Source: Jatrophihabitans_A lederbergiae
GTDB lineage: Bacteria > Actinomycetota > Actinomycetes > Mycobacteriales > Jatrophihabitantaceae
DNA length: 64,000 nt
NCBI RefSeq assembly: GCF_031845305.1
Contig: NZ_JAVREH010000009.1
Coordinates: forward strand, 1 to 64,000
Direction: 5' to 3'
Shown here piece after piece: positions 7,592 through 15,791 of the stretch. The notes beneath the pieces are model-generated. The model did no database searches and was not told the origin of the DNA. It worked only from the letters and a program-made list of their open reading frames with translations. The first letter of the stretch is position 1; each line of letters begins with the position of its first letter. Both the position numbers and the translations under genes were made by a program.

Positions 7592-8601
7592 TTCTGGAAC
7601 CTCGAGAACAGAGCGGCCAATACCACGACAATGCCGACGGACAGCGGTTGGTAGAACTGCGAGACACCGAGCAGCGTCAGACCGTTGGTCAGCGCTGTCA
7701 GCAAGAGGCCGCCCACGACAGGGCCGAAGATGCTGCCGCGGCCACCGACCAGGCTGACCCCACCGAGCACGACGGCCGCGACCGAGTTCAGCAGGTAGGC
7801 GGTGTTGGCGGCCGGCTCGGCGGCTCCCACTCGGGAGACCAGCAGAATCGCCGCCACGCCGGCGAGCAGGCCCGCGATCGTGTACACGCCGAGCTTGATC
7901 CGGTCGGTGCGGACCCCCGCCGCCCCTGCGGCTTCGGCGGAACCGCCCGTGGCCAGCACGTGGGTGCCGAAGCGTGTCCGGAAGTAGACCACGTCGGCGA
8001 TGACGGCGATCACGGCAGCGATGATGAACGACCAGCCGAACAAACCCACTCCGCCACTGGAGAGTGTCAGCAAGGTCGAGTTGATGACGGTGGTCGGCTT
8101 GCCGTTCGACATGATCAGGGCCACGCCCGAGGCGGCCGAGAGCGTGCCCAGCGTCGCGATGAAGTCGGTGATCTTGCCGCGTGCAACGAGCACACCATTG
8201 ATAGCACCGAACACCAGGCCGGCGAGCAGCGCGGCGATGCAGGCCAGTATCAGATTGCTGTTCTGCTTGTAGACCAAGCCGAAAACCACCGCGGCGAAGG
8301 TCATCACCGACGCAACGGACAGGTCGATGCCGCCCGTCGAGATGACGAAGGTCTGGCCGACACCGAGGACGATCAGAATGGCCGACGAGGTAAGCATCGC
8401 CTCGATGTTGCCGCTGGAGAGGAAGGTCGAGTTCGAGGCCTGGAAGACGACGACCAGCACGACGAGGCCGGCCAGCGCCGCCCACTCCGCCCAGAAGCCC
8501 ACGTCTTTGAGCTGGGCCAGCGCTCCCGAGCGCCGTGGCCCGCCATCAACGTCAGCATGCTCGGCGGTGGCGCTGCCGCTCGGCGCCTTCAGGCCGGTCA
8601 T
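7588..8601 (-). CDS. Sugar ABC transporter permease (RbsC/FrcC family)
   Basis: The protein is about 337 aa with some ten hydrophobic helices. It carries the family signatures GQTFVISTGGIDLSVASVM, FIATLGTLSAASG, GGSAEAAGAAGVRTDRIKL and AVVLGGVSLVGGRGS of the BPD_transp_2 family. I chose the ATG at 8599-8601 because AGGTGG lies about 5 nt upstream. An earlier ATG at 8652 would overlap the binding-protein gene by 20 nt. It forms the membrane channel of sugar system 1. Confidence 0.9.
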   Translation of the reverse strand: MTGLKAPSGSATAEHADVDGGPRRSGALAQLKDVGFWAEWAALAGLVVLVVVFQASNSTFLSSGNIEAMLTSSAILIVLGVGQTFVISTGGIDLSVASVMTFAAVVFGLVYKQNSNLILACIAALLAGLVFGAINGVLVARGKITDFIATLGTLSAASGVALIMSNGKPTTVINSTLLTLSSGGVGLFGWSFIIAAVIAVIADVVYFRTRFGTHVLATGGSAEAAGAAGVRTDRIKLGVYTIAGLLAGVAAILLVSRVGAAEPAANTAYLLNSVAAVVLGGVSLVGGRGSIFGPVVGGLLLTALTNGLTLLGVSQFYQPLSVGIVVVLAALFSRFQK

Positions 8602-8632
8602 CGTGACCACCTGTTCTTCCGCTCGCACCGGC

Positions 8633-9709
8633 TCACTTGGTGAGCTCGGCAAAGGGATCGGTGTAACTTCCGAACGGCTTGGGCGTCACGGCCAGTGCCT
8701 TGGCAGCGTCCGCCTTGGTGACCAGCTCGACCGGCGCGGCGACATTGGCGGGCAACGCCTTTCCGGCGTTCGCCGCCTTGCAGGCCTCGACGCCCATCGC
8801 CCCGATGACGTAGGGGTACTGGGCGACGACCGCGTCCAACTGTCCGTCGCGCACCGCCGTGAGCGCGTCCTTGATCCCGTCGACGCTGATGACGTGCACC
8901 TTGCCGGTCTTGCCGGCCGTCGCGATTGCCCGAGCTACACCCAGCGCCATGTCGTCGTTGGCGACGAAGAAGCCGCCTAGCTCAGGCTTGGACCGCAGGA
9001 TGGTCTGCGCCTGGGTGAGCGCCTCCTGCCGGTCCCAGTTGGCGGCGACGGTCTGGCCGAACTTGATGGCCGAGCTGCTTGCGATGCCCTGCTGGAACCC
9101 GGTAATCCGGGCCGCGCTGGTGACATCGCCCGCCGTGCCGCCGATTGCGACCACATCTCCCCCGTTGGGCAGCAACTTCGTCATTTCGCTGCCCGCCAAT
9201 TTGCCGGCCGCGATGTTGTCCGTCCCGATGTAGGTAGCCAACGTCGCGTTCGCGCTCTTGGCCGCCGATGCGTCCACCGGCGAGTCGATATTCACGATCG
9301 TCTTCTTCTTCGCGCCGAGCTGCGCGATGCCCTGGACCAGGTTGGTGCCGCTGATCGGGTTCACCACGAAGCAGGAGTAGTTCTGGGTCGCCAGCGCCGC
9401 AAGCTTGTCTGCCTGGCCGGTGGTGTCGGTGATCGAGTTTGCCGCTTGCACCTCGACCGAAACCCCGTCAGCGGCTGCCTTGTCTTTGACACCGCTCTCC
9501 ATGGACTGGAAGAACGGGTTGTCCAAGCCCTTGATGACGACGGCGACTTTGCCCGAGCCGCTTGAGGCGCCCTTGCTGGAATCAGCGCTGGAGCCGCTCG
9601 ATGAGCAGCCGGTGAGCACGAGCCCCGCAGCGAGCGCGGTCGCGGCCGGAAGGGTCCAGAACGTGGTGGGCGATGGCATGGCGGCTCTCCTACGGGTCAG
9701 CAGCTGCAT
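8633..9709 (-). CDS. Sugar-binding lipoprotein, periplasmic-binding-protein type 1 (RbsB/FrcB-like)
   Basis: This 358-aa protein, starting at the ATG at 9707-9709, has an n-region with RRR, a hydrophobic core and the lipobox LTGC (Cys35). A Ser/Gly linker leads into a Peripla_BP_4 domain (VAVVIKGLDNPFFQSMESG). The later ATG at 9679 has a better Shine-Dalgarno (TAGGAGAG) but gives a signal peptide without positive charge, so 9709 is preferred. The ATG at 9739 is also open. It heads the operon and catches the sugar outside the cell. Confidence 0.88.
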   Translation of the reverse strand: MQLLTRRRAAMPSPTTFWTLPAATALAAGLVLTGCSSSGSSADSSKGASSGSGKVAVVIKGLDNPFFQSMESGVKDKAAADGVSVEVQAANSITDTTGQADKLAALATQNYSCFVVNPISGTNLVQGIAQLGAKKKTIVNIDSPVDASAAKSANATLATYIGTDNIAAGKLAGSEMTKLLPNGGDVVAIGGTAGDVTSAARITGFQQGIASSSAIKFGQTVAANWDRQEALTQAQTILRSKPELGGFFVANDDMALGVARAIATAGKTGKVHVISVDGIKDALTAVRDGQLDAVVAQYPYVIGAMGVEACKAANAGKALPANVAAPVELVTKADAAKALAVTPKPFGSYTDPFAELTK

Positions 9710-9753
9710 GAGCTCAATGGTTTCGACTAGCGTCAGCATGACTTTAGACTAGG

Positions 9754-9778
9754 ATTATACAAAAGCAACAGCCGCTGT
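9754..9778 (-). promoter_or_regulatory. Promoter -10 hexamer and short dyad between binding-protein and ROK genes
   Basis: On the minus strand a perfect TATAAT lies at 9759-9754, about 45 nt before the chosen start of the sugar-binding lipoprotein. Just upstream is the dyad ACAGC-C-GCTGT (9768-9778), which falls between the -10 and the likely -35 region (a weak TGTTAC 17 nt from the -10). This is a suitable place for a ROK-type repressor to bind. No equally good hexamers are seen toward the ROK gene. Confidence 0.5.
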
Positions 9779-9826
9779 AACATAACCGCAACCGCAGCGT
9801 CGAATCACCGAGCTAGGCAGGTTTCC

Positions 9827-11038
9827 ATGACGTCCCACCCCACCGGCCCGAGCGGGCGAGGCGCGCCGACAGCGGACCTGTTCGAGATGCTGACGATGTT
9901 CCGTCCGGGGTCCCCGTTGACCCGCGCCGATGTGATCCGCCGGACCGGGTTGTCGCGCTCGACGGCGAATCAGCGCTTGGATGCGCTGATGGCTGCCCGC
10001 TTGGTCGTGACGGCGGAGTCGGGCACGTCCACCGGCGGCCGTCCCGCCAGCTTGTTCACTTTCAACCGCAACCGAGGGGTGTTACTCGTCGCCGATATCG
10101 GGGCGACCGCCATGCGAGTGGCACTGTGCGACCTCGGAGGCACCGTCCTCACCGAGGTAGAGCAGCGGATGGACGTCTCGGATGGGCCCGTCCCGGTGCT
10201 CAGCTGTGTTGGCGACCATTTCGACAAGCTGCTGTCTGACACCGGTCACGTCCCGTCGGACGTCTTGGGGATCGGCTTGGACGTGCCCGGACCCGTTGAC
10301 TTCTCGTCAGGGCGCGTCGTGAGTCCACCGATCATGACCGGGTGGGATCGCTTCGACATTCCCGGCTGGTTCGTCGCCGGTTACGACTGTCCGGTGGTAG
10401 TGGACAAGGACGTCAATGCGATGGCGGTCGGCGAGCATCAGTTCAGCTACCCGGAGATCTCGCATCTGATGATGCTGAAGGTCGGCACCGGCGTCGGCAG
10501 CGGGTTGATCGCCAGCGGCAAGGTCCACCGAGGCGCGGACGGCGCGGCCGGCGACATCGGCCACATCCAACTCGCGCTGCCGGACGACGCCGACGGCGAG
10601 CCACTGTGCCGCTGCGGCAACACCGGCTGTGTCGAGGCATACGCCGGCGGCTGGGCGATGGCACGCGACCTGCGGGCCAACGGCAACGTCGACGTCCGGA
10701 GCGTTGATGACGTCCTCCGGCTCCTTCAGGCCGGCGACGTGTCCGCGCAGCGCCTGTTGCGCCGGGCCGGTCGGATTCTCGGTCGCGCGGTGGCCGATGC
10801 GGTGAACCTCTTCAACCCCCGAATCATCGCCGTTTCGGGTCAGCTCGCACACACCGACGAACAGCTCCTGGCCGGGATACGAGAGGTGGTCTACCAACGA
10901 TCCCTGCCGCTGGCCACCCGCAATCTCCAGATAGTCCGAAGCCGGCTGGATCCGCGCGCGGGCTTGGTCGGGCTGTCTGCGCTGCTGTCCGAAGAGATCT
11001 TCTCCGAACACCGGCTCAGCAGGCTGATTATGGAGTAG
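9827..11038 (+). CDS. ROK-family transcriptional regulator (NagC/XylR/FrcR type)
   Basis: The protein is about 403 aa. An N-terminal winged HTH (LTRADVIRRTGLSRSTANQRLDAL, about residues 25-50) is followed by a ROK sugar-kinase fold: phosphate loop DIGATAMRVALCDLGG, GLDVPGPVDFSSG, and the zinc site CRCGNTGCVEAYAGG. It is divergent from sugar system 1, as frcR is from frcBCAK, and likely represses that operon until its sugar or sugar phosphate binds. It ends 30 nt from the convergent LacI gene. Confidence 0.9.
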   Translation: MTSHPTGPSGRGAPTADLFEMLTMFRPGSPLTRADVIRRTGLSRSTANQRLDALMAARLVVTAESGTSTGGRPASLFTFNRNRGVLLVADIGATAMRVALCDLGGTVLTEVEQRMDVSDGPVPVLSCVGDHFDKLLSDTGHVPSDVLGIGLDVPGPVDFSSGRVVSPPIMTGWDRFDIPGWFVAGYDCPVVVDKDVNAMAVGEHQFSYPEISHLMMLKVGTGVGSGLIASGKVHRGADGAAGDIGHIQLALPDDADGEPLCRCGNTGCVEAYAGGWAMARDLRANGNVDVRSVDDVLRLLQAGDVSAQRLLRRAGRILGRAVADAVNLFNPRIIAVSGQLAHTDEQLLAGIREVVYQRSLPLATRNLQIVRSRLDPRAGLVGLSALLSEEIFSEHRLSRLIME

Positions 11039-11068
11039 CCGCCCTACCTGGACACGGCGTGCCCACCG

Positions 11069-12103
11069 TCAGATACCTCGCGCGGGCACGTCGTCGCTGC
11101 CGCATCCGCAGGACTGCCGCACCATGAGGCTGGCGACGATTCGTTCCGTACGAGGGGGTCGGTCGGGGGCAGCCATTCGATCGGTGAGCATCTCGATCGC
11201 TCGCTGGCCGATGGTGATCCAGTTCTGGGCCACCGCCGTGAGCGGTGGGTCGATCAGATCGGACCACTCGAAGTCATCGAAGCCGGCCAGCGCCACATCG
11301 TCCGGGACGCTGATCCGCGCCTGGCGAAGCCACTTCAACACTCCGACGGTCATGTAGTTGTTCGCCGGGATGATCGCCGTCGGCCGCGGGTGCCGTCGCC
11401 AGAGCTGCTCCATCGCTCGACCGGCCTCCCCCGCTGACGAGCCGCCCTCGGCCACCAACCCCGGAATCGGTGTGATCCCGTTGCGCTCCAGTCCTCGCAG
11501 ATAGCCCTCGCGCCGCTCGCCCGAGGTGGACAGACCAGGGATGCCCGCGATCAGCGCGATACGGGTGTGCCCGTGCCCGGCAAGGTGATCGACGATACCC
11601 GCCATCGGCTCGGTGTTGTCCGAGCCGACCTGGTCGAAGTTAGCCGCGTCCACCAGCCGATCGAGCAGCACCACGGGAAGTCCGGACTTGGCGAGCATGG
11701 GTAGCGTCTGCTCGCCCGCCCCAGGAGTCGGAGCCAGGATGATGCCGTCGACCCGTCGGTCCAGCAGGGCGTTGACCAGCCGGTATTCCTTCGCCGCATC
11801 CTCATGAGTCTCGCCGAGCAGCATCAAGGAGCCGTGGTCGGTGAGCGAGGCCTCTATCGGCATCACCAGGTCGGCGAGATACGGGTTCGATTGTGCGGAC
11901 AGAGCTACGCCGACCGACTGCGTTCCGGCGCCCCGGGCCAGCGCCCGGGCCAATCGGTTGTGGCGGTACCCCGTCGTCTTGATCGCGTCGTTCACCCGCT
12001 GCAGCGTCGTGGGTTCCACCACCCGCGTGCCGTTGATGACATGCGAGACGGTCGACATCGAGACGCCAGCAGTTCTCGCCACATCGCTCATCCGTGCGTT
12101 CAC
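11069..12103 (-). CDS. LacI-family transcriptional regulator
   Basis: The protein is about 344 aa. The N-terminal HTH (MSDVARTAGVSMSTVSHVINGTRVV) and hinge (RLARALARG) are followed by a type 1 periplasmic-binding-protein-like effector domain with SDNTEPMAGIVDHLAGHGHTRIALI. The GTG at 12101-12103 is preferred, with AGGGG 7 nt upstream; ATG 12091 is the alternative. The tail carries an unusual SCGCGSDD Cys cluster. It is divergent from sugar system 2 across a 20-bp palindrome and probably represses that operon and itself. Confidence 0.9.
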   Translation of the reverse strand: MNARMSDVARTAGVSMSTVSHVINGTRVVEPTTLQRVNDAIKTTGYRHNRLARALARGAGTQSVGVALSAQSNPYLADLVMPIEASLTDHGSLMLLGETHEDAAKEYRLVNALLDRRVDGIILAPTPGAGEQTLPMLAKSGLPVVLLDRLVDAANFDQVGSDNTEPMAGIVDHLAGHGHTRIALIAGIPGLSTSGERREGYLRGLERNGITPIPGLVAEGGSSAGEAGRAMEQLWRRHPRPTAIIPANNYMTVGVLKWLRQARISVPDDVALAGFDDFEWSDLIDPPLTAVAQNWITIGQRAIEMLTDRMAAPDRPPRTERIVASLMVRQSCGCGSDDVPARGI

Positions 12104-12169
12104 GGCCAACCCCTGTTCTGCCAGCGTTATTCTGCCCAGCGTTATCAGACCGGAATCAGCGTAACAGCG

Positions 12170-12189
12170 AAGCGCTTGCGCAAGCGCTT
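12170..12189. promoter_or_regulatory. LacI-type operator, perfect 20-bp palindrome
   Basis: AAGCGCTTGCGCAAGCGCTT is a perfect 20-bp palindrome containing two phased AAGCGCTT cores. The second extends to the 16-bp palindrome GCGCAAGCGCTTGCGC (12178-12193). The central-CG core resembles LacI-family operators of the WWGCGCWW type. It lies 67 nt before the LacI start and 85 nt before the binding-protein gene, so one site could serve both directions. Confidence 0.75.
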
Positions 12190-12273
12190 GCGCCGCGTCC
12201 GCGGGGAGGGTTACCCTCCTGTCAACCCGCTGCGGCCTCCCATCGGCCCCGGGTCCCACCAGGAGGAATCAGC

Positions 12274-13323
12274 ATGCGACTCAGCACCCCGACCGCGCGT
12301 ATCGCCGCGCTCACAGCCACTGCACTCATGGTCCCCGTGGCCTTGGCCGGCTGCACCAGCACCAAGTCCGGGTCCGCCACATCGAGCGGCGGGAGCGGCG
12401 GCACCTCCGTCAAGATCGGCCTGGTGACCAAGACCGACTCGAATCCGTACTTCGTCTCCATGCGCTCCGCCGCGCAGAAGGAAGCGTCGAAGATGGGCGC
12501 TCAACTCGTGGCGGCAGCCGGAACCGCGGACGGCGACAACGCCAGCCAGGTCACGGCGATCGAGAACATGATGGCCTCCGGCGTCAAGGCCATTCTGGTC
12601 ACGCCCAACGACTCCAAGGCCATCGTTCCGACGTTGCTCGCCGCGCAGCAGAAGGGCATCTTCGTCGCCGCCCTGGACACGCAGACAGAGGGCAACAAGG
12701 GCGTTGACGCCACCTGGGCCACCGACAACACCAAGGCCGGCGTGGAACAGGGTGCCTACGTCAAGGCCGCCCTGGCAGGCAAGACACCGGTGCTGGCGAT
12801 GCTTGACCTGCAGCCGGGCGTCTCCGTCGGCGATCAACGCCACAACGGCTTTCTCACCGGCCTCGGCGTCCCCGACGGCAGCAAGGAGATCGCCGGTAAG
12901 CAGGACACGAATGGCGACCAGGCCAAGGGCCAGACCGCGATGGAGAACCTGCTGCAGAAGAACGGCAACATCAACTCGGTGTACACCATCAATGAGCCTG
13001 CCGCGATCGGCGCGTACACGGCACTGAAGAACGCTGGCAAGGCCAATTCCGTGGTGCTGGGCTCCATCGACGGCGGCTGCACCGGAGTGCAGGCGGTCAA
13101 GGACGGCAAGATCGCCGCGACCGTCATGCGGTTTCCTTCCAAGATGGCCACCGCGGGCGTGGACGCGGCCGTCGCATTCGCCAAGAACGGAGCCAAGCCG
13201 TCGGTGCCGGCGTCGGGCTACATCGACACCGGCGTCCAGCTGATCACCGACAAGCCGCTCGGTGGCCTCGCCGCCAAGGACACCACCTGGGGCCTGCAGA
13301 ACTGCTGGGGCGGCGCTTCTTGA
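12274..13323 (+). CDS. Sugar-binding lipoprotein, second system (PBP type 1)
   Basis: This 349-aa protein has an AGGAGG Shine-Dalgarno (12261-12266) 7 nt before its ATG. The signal peptide (two Arg in the n-region) ends in lipobox ALAGC (Cys27). A Gly/Ser linker leads to a Peripla_BP_4 domain (VKIGLVTKTDSNPYFVSMRSAAQKEA). The C-terminus ends in WGLQNCWGG. It is the first gene of sugar system 2, downstream of the LacI operator. The substrate is unknown. Confidence 0.9.
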   Translation: MRLSTPTARIAALTATALMVPVALAGCTSTKSGSATSSGGSGGTSVKIGLVTKTDSNPYFVSMRSAAQKEASKMGAQLVAAAGTADGDNASQVTAIENMMASGVKAILVTPNDSKAIVPTLLAAQQKGIFVAALDTQTEGNKGVDATWATDNTKAGVEQGAYVKAALAGKTPVLAMLDLQPGVSVGDQRHNGFLTGLGVPDGSKEIAGKQDTNGDQAKGQTAMENLLQKNGNINSVYTINEPAAIGAYTALKNAGKANSVVLGSIDGGCTGVQAVKDGKIAATVMRFPSKMATAGVDAAVAFAKNGAKPSVPASGYIDTGVQLITDKPLGGLAAKDTTWGLQNCWGGAS

Positions 13324-13444
13324 CCGGGAGTGCCGGCGTCAGCTCGCCGCTGCGCCGCGAAGCCCGGCCGGGCAACCGAAACCGGCGCAGACCTCTCGGC
13401 GGGGGACCGCGCTATCGCAGCATTCCGAATCGAAAGGCTGAAGA

Positions 13445-14470
13445 ATGACCGACTCGCTCCAGCTAGCCGGCGAGAAAGCCGCCGCAGTCCCGGACACCTC
13501 CGGCACACGTGCCGCGACCGTGGCTGACCGGTTCTTTCGCAACCCCGTCCTCGGACCGCTGTCAGCCTTGATCCTGGCAGTCGTGGGATTCTCGATCTTC
13601 ACTCAGAATTTCCTGAGCGTCGACAACACCTCGCTGATCCTGCAGCAGTCAGTCGTTGTCGGCACGCTCGCGCTGGGCCAGACCGTCATCATCCTCACCG
13701 GCGGCATCGACTTGGCCAACGGCGCGATCATGGTGCTGGGAACTCTGGTCGTCGCCAAGCTGGCATCCGGGCACGCGGGTTTGCAGATCCCCGCGCTGCT
13801 CATCGGCTTCGTCGTCTGCGCGGCGCTCGGTCTCATCTCCGGGCTCATCGTGTCGCGGCTCGGACTGCCGCCTTTCATCGTCACGCTCGGCCTGCTCACC
13901 ATTCTGACGTCGGTGTCGCGCCTCTATACCAAGGAGACGGTGCTGGTCGACAATGGTCCGCTGACGGTGCTGTCCAAAGGTGGATACCTGTTCGGCAAGT
14001 TCCAGATCACCTTTGGCGTCCTACTGGTTCTGGTGAGTGTGGCCGTACTGCACTTCGCACTCACCAGAACCGCGTGGGGACGCCACGTCTACGCCGTGGG
14101 AAACAACGACCTCGCCGCCAAGCGCACCGGGATCAACGTGCGCCGGGTGCTGCTTTCGGTGTACGTGCTGGCTGGGGTGCTGTACGCCCTGGCCGCCTGG
14201 CAGGCATTCGGACGGAGTCCCGCGACCTCGCCGAACGCTTATCCGACGGCCAATCTGGATACCATCACGGCCGTCGTCATCGGTGGCACGAGCCTTTTCG
14301 GTGGCCGCGGAACCGTACTCGGGAGCTACCTCGGCGCGCTCATCGTGCTGGTGCTGCAGTCCGGGCTGACCCAGGCGGGTATCGACCCGCTCTATCAGAA
14401 CATCGTCACCGGTGTGCTCGTCATCGCCGCCGTCGCATTGGATTCCATCACCAGGAAGAAGGCCCGATGA
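13445..14470 (+). CDS. Sugar ABC transporter permease, second system (RbsC/FrcC family)
   Basis: This 341-aa protein of the BPD_transp_2 family has GQTVIILTGGIDLANGAIMVLG, LPPFIVTLGLLTILTS, GNNDLAAKRTGINVRRV and VVIGGTSLFGGRGTVLG in the positions expected for ribose/fructose permeases, with about ten hydrophobic helices. It follows the binding protein by 121 nt; the gap shows no clear terminator. Its stop overlaps the ATP-binding gene start (ATGA). Confidence 0.9.
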   Translation: MTDSLQLAGEKAAAVPDTSGTRAATVADRFFRNPVLGPLSALILAVVGFSIFTQNFLSVDNTSLILQQSVVVGTLALGQTVIILTGGIDLANGAIMVLGTLVVAKLASGHAGLQIPALLIGFVVCAALGLISGLIVSRLGLPPFIVTLGLLTILTSVSRLYTKETVLVDNGPLTVLSKGGYLFGKFQITFGVLLVLVSVAVLHFALTRTAWGRHVYAVGNNDLAAKRTGINVRRVLLSVYVLAGVLYALAAWQAFGRSPATSPNAYPTANLDTITAVVIGGTSLFGGRGTVLGSYLGALIVLVLQSGLTQAGIDPLYQNIVTGVLVIAAVALDSITRKKAR

Positions 14471-15255
14471 ACGAGACCGTGCTCGAGGCGCGCAACATCG
14501 TCAAACGCTACGGCCACGTCACCGCGGTCGCCGGCGCCGATTTCGACCTGCGGGCCGGCGAGGTCCTGGCTGTCATCGGTGACAACGGTGCGGGCAAATC
14601 GAGCCTCATCAAGGTGTTGTCGGGTGACGTCATTCCCGACGCGGGAGAGGTCCTGCTGGAAGGCCAGCCGGTCCAGTTCCGCAGCCCGCACGACGCCCAG
14701 AAGGCCGGCATAGAAACCGTCTATCAAGATCTGGCCATGGCACCCGCCCTCGACATCGCCACCAACCTCTTTCTCGGACGAGAGGTCCGGCGCAAAGGAC
14801 CGCTGGGATCGGTGCTCCGGATGCTCGACGTGAAAGAGATGCGTTCTCGATCCCGTAAGCAGATGGACGAGCTGGGCATCACGACGCTGCAGTCCATCAC
14901 CCAACCGGTCGACAGTCTGTCCGGTGGCCAGCGACAGACGGTGGCGGTGGCGCGGGCGGCGGCGTTCGGACGGAAAGTCGTGATCATGGACGAGCCGACC
15001 GCCGCACTCGGCGTACGCGAGTCCAAGGGCGTGCTCGATCTGATCAAGCGCATCAGCGCGACCGGCATCCCGGTCGTGCTGATAAGCCATGACATCCCTG
15101 CCGTATTCGAGGTTGCCGACCGCATTCATATTCACCGGCTCGGCCGCCGCGCCGCGGTGGTCCGGCCGCAGGACCACAGCATGAACGAAGTGGTCGGCAT
15201 CATGACCGGAGCTCTGCCAGCACCTACCGCGCAGAATGACACGGTGTCCTCGTGA
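14467..15255 (+). CDS. Sugar ABC transporter ATP-binding protein, second system (FrcA type)
   Basis: This 262-aa single-domain ATPase has Walker A GDNGAGKSS, signature LSGGQRQ, Walker B VVIMDEPTAALG and a switch His in LISHDI. It is closely similar in layout to the ATPase of system 1, including the DEPTAALGV form, so the two systems look like paralogous FrcBCA modules. ATGA overlap with the permease and GTGA overlap with the UspA gene place it inside a four-gene operon. Confidence 0.9.
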   Translation: MNETVLEARNIVKRYGHVTAVAGADFDLRAGEVLAVIGDNGAGKSSLIKVLSGDVIPDAGEVLLEGQPVQFRSPHDAQKAGIETVYQDLAMAPALDIATNLFLGREVRRKGPLGSVLRMLDVKEMRSRSRKQMDELGITTLQSITQPVDSLSGGQRQTVAVARAAAFGRKVVIMDEPTAALGVRESKGVLDLIKRISATGIPVVLISHDIPAVFEVADRIHIHRLGRRAAVVRPQDHSMNEVVGIMTGALPAPTAQNDTVSS

Positions 15256-15659
15256 GCGTGGTCGTCGGATACGTGCCCGACGCAACCGGTTATCTTGCAA
15301 TCACCGAAGCGGCGCGCCAAGCCACGTGGCGTCAGACCGACGTAGTTGTCGTCAACGCTGTCGACCAGGCGGGTTACCTCCGACCTACCGCGGCCGACAC
15401 GTTGGATCTCGACGCGTTGATGGCACGTTTGAGTGCCGACGGCGTACCGCATGCGGTTCGGCACGTCGATCTCGCCGCGGGCGGTCATCCCTCGGATGCG
15501 ATCCTTGCGGTCGCGGCCGAGGTCAGTGCCGAACTGCTGGTGATAGGTCTGCACCGGCGCTCACCGGTGGGAAAGGCTCTTCTCGGGAGCAACGCGCAAC
15601 GCGTCCTGAGGGATGCGGTGTGCCCGGTGCTCGCGGTCCGCGCGACGGGCGCCGGCTGA
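15252..15659 (+). CDS. Universal stress protein (UspA) family
   Basis: This 135-aa protein starts at a GTG overlapping the stop of the ABC ATPase gene (GTGA). The C-terminal ATP-binding signature is present: LLVIGLHRRSPVGKALLGSNAQRVLRDAVCPVLAVR (positions about 97-131), matching the G-2x-RS-x-G-9x-S/T form. The N-terminal VVVGYVPDATG strand is also typical. A UspA gene as the last member of a sugar-uptake operon is unusual; a link between nucleotide sensing and transport is inference only. Confidence 0.85.
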   Translation: MSVVVGYVPDATGYLAITEAARQATWRQTDVVVVNAVDQAGYLRPTAADTLDLDALMARLSADGVPHAVRHVDLAAGGHPSDAILAVAAEVSAELLVIGLHRRSPVGKALLGSNAQRVLRDAVCPVLAVRATGAG

Positions 15660-15791
15660 GGACCCGCTCGGCAGAGCGTTTGGTGGCACGGATGGCACGC
15701 GGTGAGGTCAGGCGGTGACCGGAAAGTATCCGGCCGATGGAATCCCGGGTTGCCGTTGTGGTTGACGTCCTTGCACACCAACCAGATGTCC

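Noticed and set aside
7567..8643. Plus-strand open frame of 358 codons opposite the sugar permease
   Set aside because: Gln/Arg/Asp/His-rich shadow of an alanine/valine/leucine-rich membrane protein; no start signal or motif.
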